DNA of 6,494 nucleotides from Phycisphaerales bacterium. GTDB taxonomy: Bacteria; Planctomycetota; Phycisphaerae; SM23-33. Numbering within the stretch: the stretch's first letter is position 1; each line of letters starts with the position of its first letter. Of the stretch, positions 1 to 5,996 are shown piece after piece. Under the pieces are notes generated by a model, which saw only the letters and a list, made by a program, of their open reading frames with translations, was not told the origin of the DNA and did no database searches. The DNA is taken from assembly GCA_003153915.1 (NCBI GenBank), contig PMBX01000232.1, positions 6,041-12,534 of the forward strand, written 5' to 3'. Made by a program: the position numbers and the translations under genes.

Positions 1-348
1 AAGCCGGTGCTCATGCACGACTCCGCCGTCGCGACGCACCTGTACCGCATCGCCCAGGAGGCCCTCAACAACGCCGTTCGTCACGGCCTGGCCAGGCACA
101 TCGCCATCGACCTGTCCGTGCGAGGCGAGGAACTGCTGCTGTCGGTGGCCGACGATGGGGTGGGCATCCGCTCCGGTGGCGGCGACACGGAAGGCATGGG
201 CCTGCGGATCATGGATTTCCGCGCGCGGGCCATCGGAGGCCGGCTTGAAATCGCCCCCGGCCAAGACGGCGGAACGCGCGTCACCTGCCGCACGCCGCTG
301 AAACATCCCTCCGGCGAACCCATCGCCGAGGCATTGTCGGCTTCCTGA
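1..348 (+). CDS. Sensor histidine kinase, C-terminal HATPase domain (5' partial)
   Basis: This is the ATP-binding end of a two-component sensor kinase that autophosphorylates a histidine and passes the phosphate to a response regulator. The frame is open at the window edge, so the true start lies upstream; the GTG at 7 is internal. Counting the first visible residue (Lys) as 1, the N-box is HLYRIAQEALNNAVRHG at about 13-29, with E20 and N24 as expected Mg/ATP ligands. The G1 box is DDGVGI at 51-56, the G2 box GMGL at 65-68, and the final GGTRV strand follows at about 90. The QEALNNAVRH form of the N-box is typical of the HisKA_3 (NarL/DesK/LiaS) class, whose partners are usually LuxR-type regulators. 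Dimerisation and sensor parts are outside the window, so the signal is unknown. No regulator follows; one may lie upstream. A tail of about 17 residues after the domain looks unstructured. Confidence 0.93.
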   Translation, partial: KPVLMHDSAVATHLYRIAQEALNNAVRHGLARHIAIDLSVRGEELLLSVADDGVGIRSGGGDTEGMGLRIMDFRARAIGGRLEIAPGQDGGTRVTCRTPLKHPSGEPIAEALSAS

Positions 349-381
349 CCGGCGCGCTCCGGCTGGGGATTTCCACAACAG

Positions 382-412
382 CATCCCAGTGCATCGCACG
401 GGGGATGGTTTT
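382..412 (+). terminator. Intrinsic terminator-like hairpin after the histidine kinase
   Basis: CATCCC (382-387) pairs with GGGATG (402-407). Inside it GTGC (389-392) pairs with GCAC (396-399) around an ATC loop, with A388 opposite GG 400-401. The stem is followed at once by GTTTT (408-412). It begins 33 bases after the kinase stop codon, where a terminator is expected. The T tract is short, so efficiency is uncertain. Confidence 0.5.
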
Positions 413-419
413 GATTATG

Positions 420-444
420 AAAAATCCCACGGCGATTCCGTGGG
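420..444 (-). terminator. Intrinsic terminator-like hairpin after the serine hydrolase
   Basis: CCCACGG (426-432) and CCGTGGG (438-444) form a perfect 7-bp stem with a 5-base loop. Read on the minus strand the stem is followed by ATTTTTC (425-419), giving a GC stem plus U tract. It lies about 70 bases beyond the TAA of the minus-strand hydrolase. A third, weaker hairpin lies at 448-467 (ACC.CGTG / CACG.GGT around TAGG with a T-T mismatch) and runs into TTTT on the plus strand; it could back up termination from the left. Confidence 0.6.
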
Positions 445-514
445 CTTACCTCGTGTAGGCACGTGGTTTTGGAAGTCTTGTAGTTGCGGCCAAGGGAGTG
501 TAATCCGCCGGGAC

Positions 515-1648
515 TTACTTGACGGCATCTACGAGCAGCTTGAGGTTCTGGTTGAATCGGCTGTCTTGTCCGCCGGCGACGGCCCGGCCCCAGTTGGCCC
601 GAGCGGCAACCACCAGGCCCTTGCTTGGGATCATGACCATGTTGCATCCGCCGTAGCCTAAGGCCGCGAAGGCGTCGGGGGGGGCGGAAGGCCAGTTCAG
701 TTCGCCGACCTTGGGCAGGGGGGCGTTGAACCACCAGCAATAACCGTAGAGTCCCGGACCGTAGGGGACCTGATTGTTAGGCCCGCCGTAGCTGCCGATC
801 TGGAGGTAGTCGTTTATCTGGTGATCCGTGCTGATAGGCAATTCGGGTGGGACGGTCGGCTTCATGTATTTGTCGAACAGTTCCCGCGGCAGGACAGCCT
901 TGCCGTTCCAGTTGCCCCGGTGCATCCAGAACCAGCCGACCCGCGCGAAATCACGGGCGGAGGCGTCCACGCGGCCCTTCTCGTTGAACAGGTCGCCATC
1001 TTGAAGTTGCAGCGGGGAGAAACTCTCATTACCCGCCGAGATGATGTCTTTGCCGAAGACCTTCTGCAAAGTCAGGACGTAAAGCCGGATGCCAAGGTCG
1101 TTATACGCGAACGCGGCGCCGGGGGGGTCTTTCAACGAGTACCCGCTGATCATGTTGGCCAGGTGCGCGAAGGTCATGGGCTTGTCCTTGTCGGACAACT
1201 GCCAGCCCCAGTCGGCGACCTTGTCCTCCACGCCCTTGAGCTTGCCCTCGGCGATGGCGAAGAACAACATCGTGCTCAACGCCGGCTTGGAGGCCGAATA
1301 CCAGTTGAACCTCTTGGAGGGCTTGCCCCAGCTTGCCACCAGGTAGCCATCCTTGATGACCACGCCGTGTGAGTCCGATTCCTTGGCGGGGCCGCCCCTT
1401 GAGTTGTCCGACGGCGCCTTGATCGTGTCGATGAACTGCTGGAGTTTCACCGGGTCCAACCCAACTTGGTCGGGGGTCTTTTCCTCCCACGCCTTTGCGG
1501 GGAATCGATCCGCCGGTTGGGCTGCGTAAGAACAAGCTGCCAGCATGGCAATGACGACTCCTGCCAGCCCCGCTCGCGGCAGATGAAACCTATTACGGGT
1601 GGCTAAAGGGGCATGCGAGACTAATGTGGTCAACACCTGGCCGTTCAT
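515..1648 (-). CDS. Lipoprotein serine hydrolase, class C beta-lactamase fold
   Basis: A 377-residue member of the beta-lactamase/transpeptidase-like family (PF00144 type), which includes esterases, D-amino acid peptidases and class C beta-lactamases. The N-terminus has basic residues (R20, R25), a hydrophobic stretch at about 27-36 and a lipobox LAAC with C39, so it is probably exported and lipid-anchored, with the catalytic domain in the periplasm. The nucleophile motif is SASK (S118, K121) in YSASKPALS. The second motif reads Y182-N-D where classic enzymes have Y-x-N; I recall YND in some relatives of this family. The third motif appears to be GYGGCN (331-336), followed by a strand ending in VVAARANWG, in place of KTG/HTG. 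This argues against true beta-lactam resistance. The start is supported by AAGGAG seven bases upstream. It is convergent with the kinase and divergent from the next gene, so it is probably monocistronic. The substrate is unknown. Confidence 0.9.
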   Translation of the reverse strand: MNGQVLTTLVSHAPLATRNRFHLPRAGLAGVVIAMLAACSYAAQPADRFPAKAWEEKTPDQVGLDPVKLQQFIDTIKAPSDNSRGGPAKESDSHGVVIKDGYLVASWGKPSKRFNWYSASKPALSTMLFFAIAEGKLKGVEDKVADWGWQLSDKDKPMTFAHLANMISGYSLKDPPGAAFAYNDLGIRLYVLTLQKVFGKDIISAGNESFSPLQLQDGDLFNEKGRVDASARDFARVGWFWMHRGNWNGKAVLPRELFDKYMKPTVPPELPISTDHQINDYLQIGSYGGPNNQVPYGPGLYGYCWWFNAPLPKVGELNWPSAPPDAFAALGYGGCNMVMIPSKGLVVAARANWGRAVAGGQDSRFNQNLKLLVDAVK

Positions 1649-1655
1649 AAATGCA

Positions 1656-1661
1656 CTCCTT
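1656..1661 (-). promoter_or_regulatory. Shine-Dalgarno site of the serine hydrolase
   Basis: On the minus strand AAGGAG lies seven bases before the ATG at 1648-1646. It is a near-consensus site and fixes the start of the lipoprotein precursor. Confidence 0.8.
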
Positions 1662-1700
1662 ATGGGTCCAGTGAATCGGAGAAAGCCTGTAGAGACAATT

Positions 1701-1738
1701 GCAACATGCGATGCAACCCATCCTGGGGACTATGTTGC
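1701..1738 (-). promoter_or_regulatory. Inverted repeat in the predicted hydrolase leader
   Basis: GCAACAT (1701-1707) pairs with ATGTTGC (1732-1738), and inside the loop CCCA (1717-1720) pairs with TGGG (1724-1727). TGCAAC also occurs twice, at 1700-1705 and 1712-1717, 12 bases apart. If the adjacent promoter is correct, this fold lies at the extreme 5' end of the transcript. It could be an mRNA-stabilising stem or an operator; the sequence does not decide. Confidence 0.35.
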
Positions 1739-1739
1739 C

Positions 1740-1767
1740 ATTATACGCCGCTAGCAAGGCAGCACAA
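1740..1767 (-). promoter_or_regulatory. Candidate promoter of the serine hydrolase
   Basis: The minus strand has a perfect TATAAT at 1745-1740, and TTGTGC at 1767-1762 as a weak -35 (three of six consensus positions) with 16-base spacing. Transcription would start near 1733 and leave a leader of about 85 bases. A perfect TATAAT is notable in GC-rich DNA, but the poor -35 keeps this tentative. Confidence 0.4.
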
Positions 1768-1778
1768 GCAGTGGAAGC

Positions 1779-1796
1779 GGCGGGCGATGCCCCGCC
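1779..1796. repeat. GC-rich hairpin, REP-like
   Basis: GGCGGG (1779-1784) and CCCGCC (1791-1796) form a 6-bp stem around CGATGC, with CTACG to the right. Its form resembles short palindromes scattered between genes in many GC-rich bacteria. There is no T tract on either side, so it is not a convincing terminator. Dispersal elsewhere in the genome is assumed, not seen. Confidence 0.35.
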
Positions 1797-1839
1797 CTAC
1801 GATTCGGGGACTGTAATCGCAAGCAAGTGTTACGGATGT

Positions 1840-1859
1840 GGTGGGGCAGTAGCCCCATC
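1840..1859. repeat. GC-rich hairpin in the divergent spacer
   Basis: TGGGGC (1842-1847) and GCCCCA (1852-1857) form a perfect stem with a tetraloop AGTA; a G-T and a G-C pair extend it to 1840-1859. It stands about 50 bases before the start of the GT-C gene. It may be REP-like or regulatory. The rest of the 1649-1911 spacer holds no gene that I can support. Confidence 0.4.
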
Positions 1860-1896
1860 TACCGGCTTGCCCTTTTTATTCAATCTTGCCGGGATG

Positions 1897-1902
1897 TAGA
1901 AT
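1897..1902 (+). promoter_or_regulatory. Possible -10 box for a near-leaderless GT-C transcript
   Basis: TAGAAT matches TATAAT at five of six positions and ends nine bases before the ATG at 1912. No good -35 is visible. There is no Shine-Dalgarno in the short gap before the ATG, so a transcript with almost no leader is possible. Confidence 0.22.
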
Positions 1903-1911
1903 GAACCGGCG

Positions 1912-3597
1912 ATGGCACGTCTATCCACACACACCTCGGCGCGTCCGGGTCTTTTGCGGTCGGTCTTCCGCCGCATCGCGCCATTATTGGCGTTAGCCGT
2001 GGTCGTCCTGGCCTACGCCAACAGCCTTGGCGGTGTGTTCATCTACGACGATCTGAGCATCATTCCCGTCGATCCGTCCATCCGCAAGCTTTGGCCGCTC
2101 TGGAACGTTCTTGCCGCCACGCACGAACCGGGCAGCACCATCGACGGCAGGCCGTTGGTTGCCCTTTCGCTGGCCGTCAGCCATGCCACCGGTGGCGAGG
2201 CCTTCCACTATCATGTCTTCAACCTCTGCGTGCATCTGGCGGCTGTGCTGGTGCTATTCGGGTTGGTCCGCCGTACGTTGCTGCTACCGGTGATCCCGCC
2301 GTCGCTGAGGCAGCGGGCCACGTCGATAGCCCTGGCCTCTGCCGTCCTTTGGGGCTCCCATCCGCTGACGACCGCTGCCGTCACCTACATTATTCAGCGG
2401 GCCGAGAGCCTGGCGGCCTTGTGCTACCTGTTGACGCTCTATTGCCTGTTGCGCTCGGCGACGGGTCGAGCCGTGGCGGCATGGTCGGCGGCGGCGGTTG
2501 CGGCCTGCCTGCTGGGCGCCAACGCTAAGGAGACGATAGTTTCGGCCCCGCTTGCGTGCCTGCTGTATGACCGGGCATTTCTCGCCGGCGGATTCGCGGC
2601 GGCTTGGCGGAAGCGTTGGCCGCTGTACGCGGGCCTGGCGGGCACATGGGCGGTGCTGGCGTATCACATGATCTCCTGCGGCGACCGCGGCGGGTCGGTG
2701 GGGTTCTCGACCGGCCGGCCGATGCAATATGCTCTGACGGAACTGGGCGTCGTCGCCCATTATCTCCGCCTGGCGTTTTGGCCCAGCGGGCTTGTGTTGG
2801 ATTACGGTTGGCCGGCGGCGACGAACATGTGGCGGATAATCACCGGCGCTGTCGTAGTCGTTCCGTTGATCGCGGCGACTTGCTGGGCGTTAGTACGATA
2901 TCCCAAGTGGGCCGTGCCGGCGGGGATGTTTTTTTTGGTACTGGCCCCGACATCTAGTTTTTACCCTATGACCGATGCCGCGATGGATCACCGCATGTAC
3001 CTGCCGCTGGCATGCGTGGTGGTTGCGGTCGCGCCGGCTGCCGTGCTGGCGGCGGAATGGCTGGCCAGGCGCAGCACGCCCCTGCGACGCAAGCGGGTGT
3101 TTATCACCTTGGCCGCGGCAGCGACGGCGATTGCGGTCGGACTGGCCGGGATGACCCGGGCACGCAACGATGAATATCACAGCGCCATCGACGCCTGGTC
3201 GCTAACCATTCAGCGATTGCCCTGGCCAAACCAGCGCGCCCATCACAGCCTGGGATGGCACCTGCTACAGGCCGGCAAATCCGAGGCGGCGATGACCCAG
3301 TTCGACATCGCCGTTCGGCTGCGGCCTGACGATATCACGGTCTTGGTGGATCGCGCAAATCTCCACCGCGACCTGGGGCACTTCGACCAGGCCGCCGCCG
3401 ACTTCACGCGGGCCATTGCCCTTTGCCCCGGCAGATGGGAATTGTTGCTGGCCCGCTCCATGACGTTCTACCGCGCCGGGGATATCCAACAGGCGCTGGC
3501 CGATGCGGAACAATGTCGAAAACTGGGGGGCAAGGTTCCAGAATCTTTCCAGCAGGCATTGGATGCGGCCGCACGCCGTAACGGCCAAGGGGGCTGA
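1912..3597 (+). CDS. TMTC-like GT-C membrane protein with C-terminal TPR repeats
   Basis: A 561-residue protein resembling the TMTC/O-mannosyltransferase-like GT-C group, which uses lipid-phosphate sugars on the non-cytoplasmic side of the membrane. About eleven hydrophobic segments span 22-412. The first outer loop carries NSLGGVFIYDD with D46-D47, the usual acidic site of this class. Other family-like signatures are HVFNLCVHL (101-109), HPLTTAAVTYIIQRAE (150-165), AKETIVSAP (205-213, then YD at 219-220) and DHRMYLPL (359-366). Three TPR units of exactly 34 residues follow at 441-474, 475-508 and 509-542; they probably sit outside the membrane and bind an acceptor or partner. ATG 1912 is the only start: an in-frame TAG lies at 1897-1899. 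No clear ribosome site precedes it. The gene is followed, on the same strand, by another GT-C-like gene. The sugar and acceptor are unknown; a glycan-polymerase or ligase role is also possible. Confidence 0.82.
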   Translation: MARLSTHTSARPGLLRSVFRRIAPLLALAVVVLAYANSLGGVFIYDDLSIIPVDPSIRKLWPLWNVLAATHEPGSTIDGRPLVALSLAVSHATGGEAFHYHVFNLCVHLAAVLVLFGLVRRTLLLPVIPPSLRQRATSIALASAVLWGSHPLTTAAVTYIIQRAESLAALCYLLTLYCLLRSATGRAVAAWSAAAVAACLLGANAKETIVSAPLACLLYDRAFLAGGFAAAWRKRWPLYAGLAGTWAVLAYHMISCGDRGGSVGFSTGRPMQYALTELGVVAHYLRLAFWPSGLVLDYGWPAATNMWRIITGAVVVVPLIAATCWALVRYPKWAVPAGMFFLVLAPTSSFYPMTDAAMDHRMYLPLACVVVAVAPAAVLAAEWLARRSTPLRRKRVFITLAAAATAIAVGLAGMTRARNDEYHSAIDAWSLTIQRLPWPNQRAHHSLGWHLLQAGKSEAAMTQFDIAVRLRPDDITVLVDRANLHRDLGHFDQAAADFTRAIALCPGRWELLLARSMTFYRAGDIQQALADAEQCRKLGGKVPESFQQALDAAARRNGQGG

Positions 3598-3620
3598 AGA
3601 CGCGGTAAGGCCGGAAACCG

Positions 3621-3656
3621 TAGCAGGTAGCAGGTAGTTTTCATCAAGATCAAGAT
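3621..3656 (+). repeat. Two short tandem repeats after the TMTC-like gene
   Basis: TAGCAGG occurs twice in tandem plus a further TAG (3621-3637, period 7). Shortly after it ATCAAG occurs twice plus AT (3643-3656, period 6). Both lie within 60 bases of the preceding stop. They are not coding in any frame I can support. Confidence 0.7.
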
Positions 3657-3670
3657 ACGGAAGTTGGGTG

Positions 3671-3701
3671 CCATGCTCATGGCTAGGCCACGTGAGCATG
3701 G
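3671..3701 (+). repeat. 31-bp inverted-repeat element, copy 1
   Basis: CCATGCTCA (3671-3679) pairs with TGAGCATGG (3693-3701). The stem continues with TGGC (3680-3683) and GCCA (3687-3690) around a TAG loop, leaving CG (3691-3692) as a two-base bulge. A T-rich run (TCTTTCTTTTT, 3708-3718) begins six bases later, so on the plus strand this copy might also end transcription of the gene that stops at 3597. It is homologous to copy 2 at 3727-3757 in the opposite orientation. Confidence 0.75.
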
Positions 3702-3726
3702 ATGCGATCTTTCTTTTTGTAGCAAC

Positions 3727-3757
3727 CCATGGCCACGTGGCTAAGCCGTGGCCATGG
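3727..3757 (-). repeat. 31-bp inverted-repeat element, copy 2
   Basis: On the plus strand CCATGGCCACG (3727-3737) pairs perfectly with CGTGGCCATGG (3747-3757). Read on the minus strand it aligns with copy 1 over all 31 positions, with 24 identities. It can take the same fold: a long stem, a GGC/GCC inner stem, a TTA loop and a two-base bulge on the 3' side. The copies are separated by 25 bases. No transposase is nearby, so if mobile it would depend on functions elsewhere. Confidence 0.75.
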
Positions 3758-3795
3758 CACTCGGACTCACCCTACCGGTTTGGGGCGGATTCGAG

Positions 3796-3801
3796 TATGA
3801 T
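3796..3801 (+). promoter_or_regulatory. Possible -10 box before the second GT-C gene
   Basis: TATGAT matches the -10 consensus at five of six positions and ends 11 bases before the ATG at 3813. No convincing -35 and no Shine-Dalgarno are seen. The arrangement mirrors that at 1897-1912. Confidence 0.25.
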
Positions 3802-3812
3802 CCCGCCTTGTC

Positions 3813-5924
3813 ATGACGCGCCAGGTTCCCGTCAAACCGGTTTCCACCAGAAGCGTCTTGCCCCTGTTCGCTCGCGTGGTATCGCTGGCGGCAGTGGGGG
3901 CGGCGTGCGTCTTTGCGTTGCTGCTGTCGTTACGGCTGGTCAACAGCAGCGACCTGGGTTATCACCTGGCCTACGGGGAGCAGTTCTTCTCCACCGGCCG
4001 GCTCGTGGACACCTGCCCGTACATCTATACGCTGGCGGAAGGTCCGCCGCTGGTGGACCGTAGCAAAATCGGCCCCGGCTGTTGGTATGACGCGGGCGGG
4101 GTGTACCATTTCGCCAACGCCAACTGGCTCAGCCAGCTCGTGATCACGGTGCTGTATCGCTGGGGCGGGGCGGCGGCGATGTCCTGGATGGTGACGGCGG
4201 TGGTGGCCGTGTTGCTGGCGTTGTGCCTGTGGATGATGTGGCGGCTGGTGGTTCCCGCGACCGCTGCCGCTGCCGGCGTGCTGGTGATGGCGCTGGCGGC
4301 GCAGGGGCGGTTCCAGCCCCGCCCGGAAATCCTTGGCTACGCCCTGCTGGTGGTCCAGTTGTATCTCCTGCTGGCGGTTTTGCGGGGCCGAGGCGTGATC
4401 TCCTGGAAGGCTTTGGCGGGAGGGGTGATCGTCCAGTTGGTGATCGTCAACGTGCATAGCTACTTCCTGCTGGGCCTGGCGATGACGACGGCGGTGCTGG
4501 CGGATCAACTCGTTCGCCTGGCATGGTGGCGATTGGCACGGCAGGGGGACTTGCCCGCCCGCCAAACCGCTCGCCGCAACTCCGCGCGGCTTGGCGTGCT
4601 GCTGGCCGCACAGACGGCAGCCTGCCTGGTGAATCCATGGACGTGGCGGCTGGCCCTGTTGCCCGTCGAGACGCTGGGGTTTCTGGCCAAGTACGATATT
4701 ACGGCGACGAAGTTTCCGGGGGTTCGACATCCTTGGTCGGCCATCGCAGAGTTCACCAACACATTGGGCACGATTACGTGGGATTCGTTTTCACCGATGA
4801 GTTGTGCGATCCTGGTGTTGCTGGCGTTGGCGGGGGTGGGATGCCTGGCTGCGTTGGCGGGCCGGCGGTGGGGGCTGGCGATGATTCTGGCGGGGATGGG
4901 GGCCGTGTCGCTTTCCATGCTCCGTAACGCCGCGCCCGCCTCCTTCCTGATCGTCCCGATGGCGCTGTGGGCGCTGAGTCCCGCTGCCGGCAGGGCCGCC
5001 GGGCGGTTCAGGCCCGCGACTATCCGAATCGCCGGCTTGGCCGTATCGGGCATTATCGTCCTGCTGTCGGTGTACTGGAGCGTAGGTGTCGTGACGAACC
5101 GCTTCTATGTCAAAGACGAATCCGCGGAGCGGTTCGGGGCGGGGTTTAACCGTCTGCACTTCCCGTTGGAGGCGGCTGAATGGATCAACGAGCACAAACC
5201 CGTCGGGAGGATGTGGACGGACTTCAATCTCTCCTCCGACCTCTACTATTTCACCCGCCCGCACCGTGACGTGCCCATTTTGACCAACACCTGGGCCTTC
5301 CCGCCCGACGTGATGCGGATGGTGCTGGATCACATCGCCGGGTTGGATTTTGAGGCCATGCGGCGGCGGTACGATATCGAGATCGTTGCCGTGGAAAACG
5401 GCATCACGGCTGAAGTGCTGGTGCGGACGTTCAGCAACGATCCTAACTGGGCGCTGGTGTACCTTAGCCCCTGCCACGTGATCTTCCTTCGTAAGGACGG
5501 CCCAAACGCCCAACTGGCCCGCCGTTACCAGATCACTACCGAGAATCTCGATCTGGCGGCCTATCGGCAGCGCGTGCGGGAATTGGACCCGCTCGGTGAC
5601 GAAGCGATCTTCGCCGCGGGGATCGCCTTCAACCGGATGCGATGGGATTCCCAGGTGATCGGGCTGTTGGAGGATGTTCTGCCCGACAGAAAGCCCAATT
5701 GCCTGGAATGGAACATGTTGGGCGTCTGCTATGGCAGGCGAGCCGTGCGGCGGATCCAAGCGGGCGATTCCGCGGGGGCGGAAGATATGAACAAGGCGCT
5801 CCAATGTTTCGAGCGGGCCGTGAGTATCCAGGGCGATTATGACAAAGGTTTGCAGAACCTTCGACTGGTCCGCAGGCAGATCGAATCGCTCCAGCAGGGC
5901 GTACTGCTGGTGCCCAAGGAGTGA
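3813..5924 (+). CDS. Polytopic GT-C-like glycosyltransferase with TPR-like C-terminus
   Basis: A 703-residue protein with an N-terminal membrane half (about 18-426, roughly ten to eleven hydrophobic segments) and a soluble C-terminal part (430-703). The first outer loop has SSDLGYHLAYGEQFFSTGRL (45-64), with D47 and H51. This matches the D..(W/Y)HL..G......G pattern of GT-C-type integral membrane transferases, which use polyprenyl-phosphate sugars. NWLSQLV (104-110), RFQPRPE (166-172), VNVHSYFLLG (212-221), LVNPW (272-276) and MLRNAAP (369-375) are further probable core motifs. The C-terminal part starts with a mixed alpha/beta segment (TDFNLSSDLYYF, 469-480) and ends in helices that look like degenerate TPRs (about 596-690). 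ATG 3813 is forced by an in-frame TGA at 3798-3800; there is no clear ribosome site. It shares strand and architecture with the preceding gene, 215 bases away. The donor and acceptor are not known, and catalysis is inferred. Confidence 0.75.
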   Translation: MTRQVPVKPVSTRSVLPLFARVVSLAAVGAACVFALLLSLRLVNSSDLGYHLAYGEQFFSTGRLVDTCPYIYTLAEGPPLVDRSKIGPGCWYDAGGVYHFANANWLSQLVITVLYRWGGAAAMSWMVTAVVAVLLALCLWMMWRLVVPATAAAAGVLVMALAAQGRFQPRPEILGYALLVVQLYLLLAVLRGRGVISWKALAGGVIVQLVIVNVHSYFLLGLAMTTAVLADQLVRLAWWRLARQGDLPARQTARRNSARLGVLLAAQTAACLVNPWTWRLALLPVETLGFLAKYDITATKFPGVRHPWSAIAEFTNTLGTITWDSFSPMSCAILVLLALAGVGCLAALAGRRWGLAMILAGMGAVSLSMLRNAAPASFLIVPMALWALSPAAGRAAGRFRPATIRIAGLAVSGIIVLLSVYWSVGVVTNRFYVKDESAERFGAGFNRLHFPLEAAEWINEHKPVGRMWTDFNLSSDLYYFTRPHRDVPILTNTWAFPPDVMRMVLDHIAGLDFEAMRRRYDIEIVAVENGITAEVLVRTFSNDPNWALVYLSPCHVIFLRKDGPNAQLARRYQITTENLDLAAYRQRVRELDPLGDEAIFAAGIAFNRMRWDSQVIGLLEDVLPDRKPNCLEWNMLGVCYGRRAVRRIQAGDSAGAEDMNKALQCFERAVSIQGDYDKGLQNLRLVRRQIESLQQGVLLVPKE
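5891..5910 (+). other. Hairpin inside the 3' end of the GT-C gene
   Basis: CCAGCAG (5891-5897) pairs perfectly with CTGCTGG (5904-5910) around a 6-base loop, 11 bases before the stop codon. No T tract follows directly, so it is not a standard terminator. It could stabilise the mRNA end or be chance in GC-rich coding sequence. Confidence 0.3.
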
Positions 5925-5938
5925 AATCGATAATTTTC

Positions 5939-5948
5939 CCATGCATGG
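5939..5948. repeat. 10-bp palindrome downstream of the GT-C gene
   Basis: CCATGCATGG is a perfect palindrome 14 bases after the stop codon. Its CCATG/CATGG ends are the same as those of the 31-bp inverted repeats at 3671-3757, so it may be a remnant of that family or a coincidence. A further palindrome, GGCATGCC, lies at 5966-5973. Confidence 0.3.
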
Positions 5949-5996
5949 AGGGATTGTGCACGATTGGCATGCCGGGGGCGATGGAGCTTTAATGCG

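Noticed and set aside
349..514. Small frames between the kinase and the hydrolase (for example 389-661, plus)
   Set aside because: They overlap the terminator hairpins or run antisense into the hydrolase, and have no ribosome site or family resemblance.
515..1648. Hydrolase as a true class C beta-lactamase (ampC-like resistance gene)
   Set aside because: The KTG motif is missing and YxN is altered, so the resistance assignment is not supported; a general serine hydrolase is the safer call.
1699..1899. Small plus-strand frame of 66 codons in the divergent spacer
   Set aside because: It starts at TTG without a ribosome site, covers the predicted minus-strand promoter and both GC hairpins, and has no recognisable features.
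3774..3843. ACCGGTTT on both sides of the start at 3813 (3774-3781 and within the palindrome AAACCGGTTT at 3834-3843)
   Set aside because: Two 8-base matches, one inside coding sequence, are within chance for this composition and no regulator is known; too weak to call an operator.
3930..4730. Minus-strand open frame of 266 codons
   Set aside because: Antisense to the membrane domain of the GT-C gene, very rich in Q, R, H and P, with no recognisable domain; the plus-strand frame has clear membrane segments and motifs.
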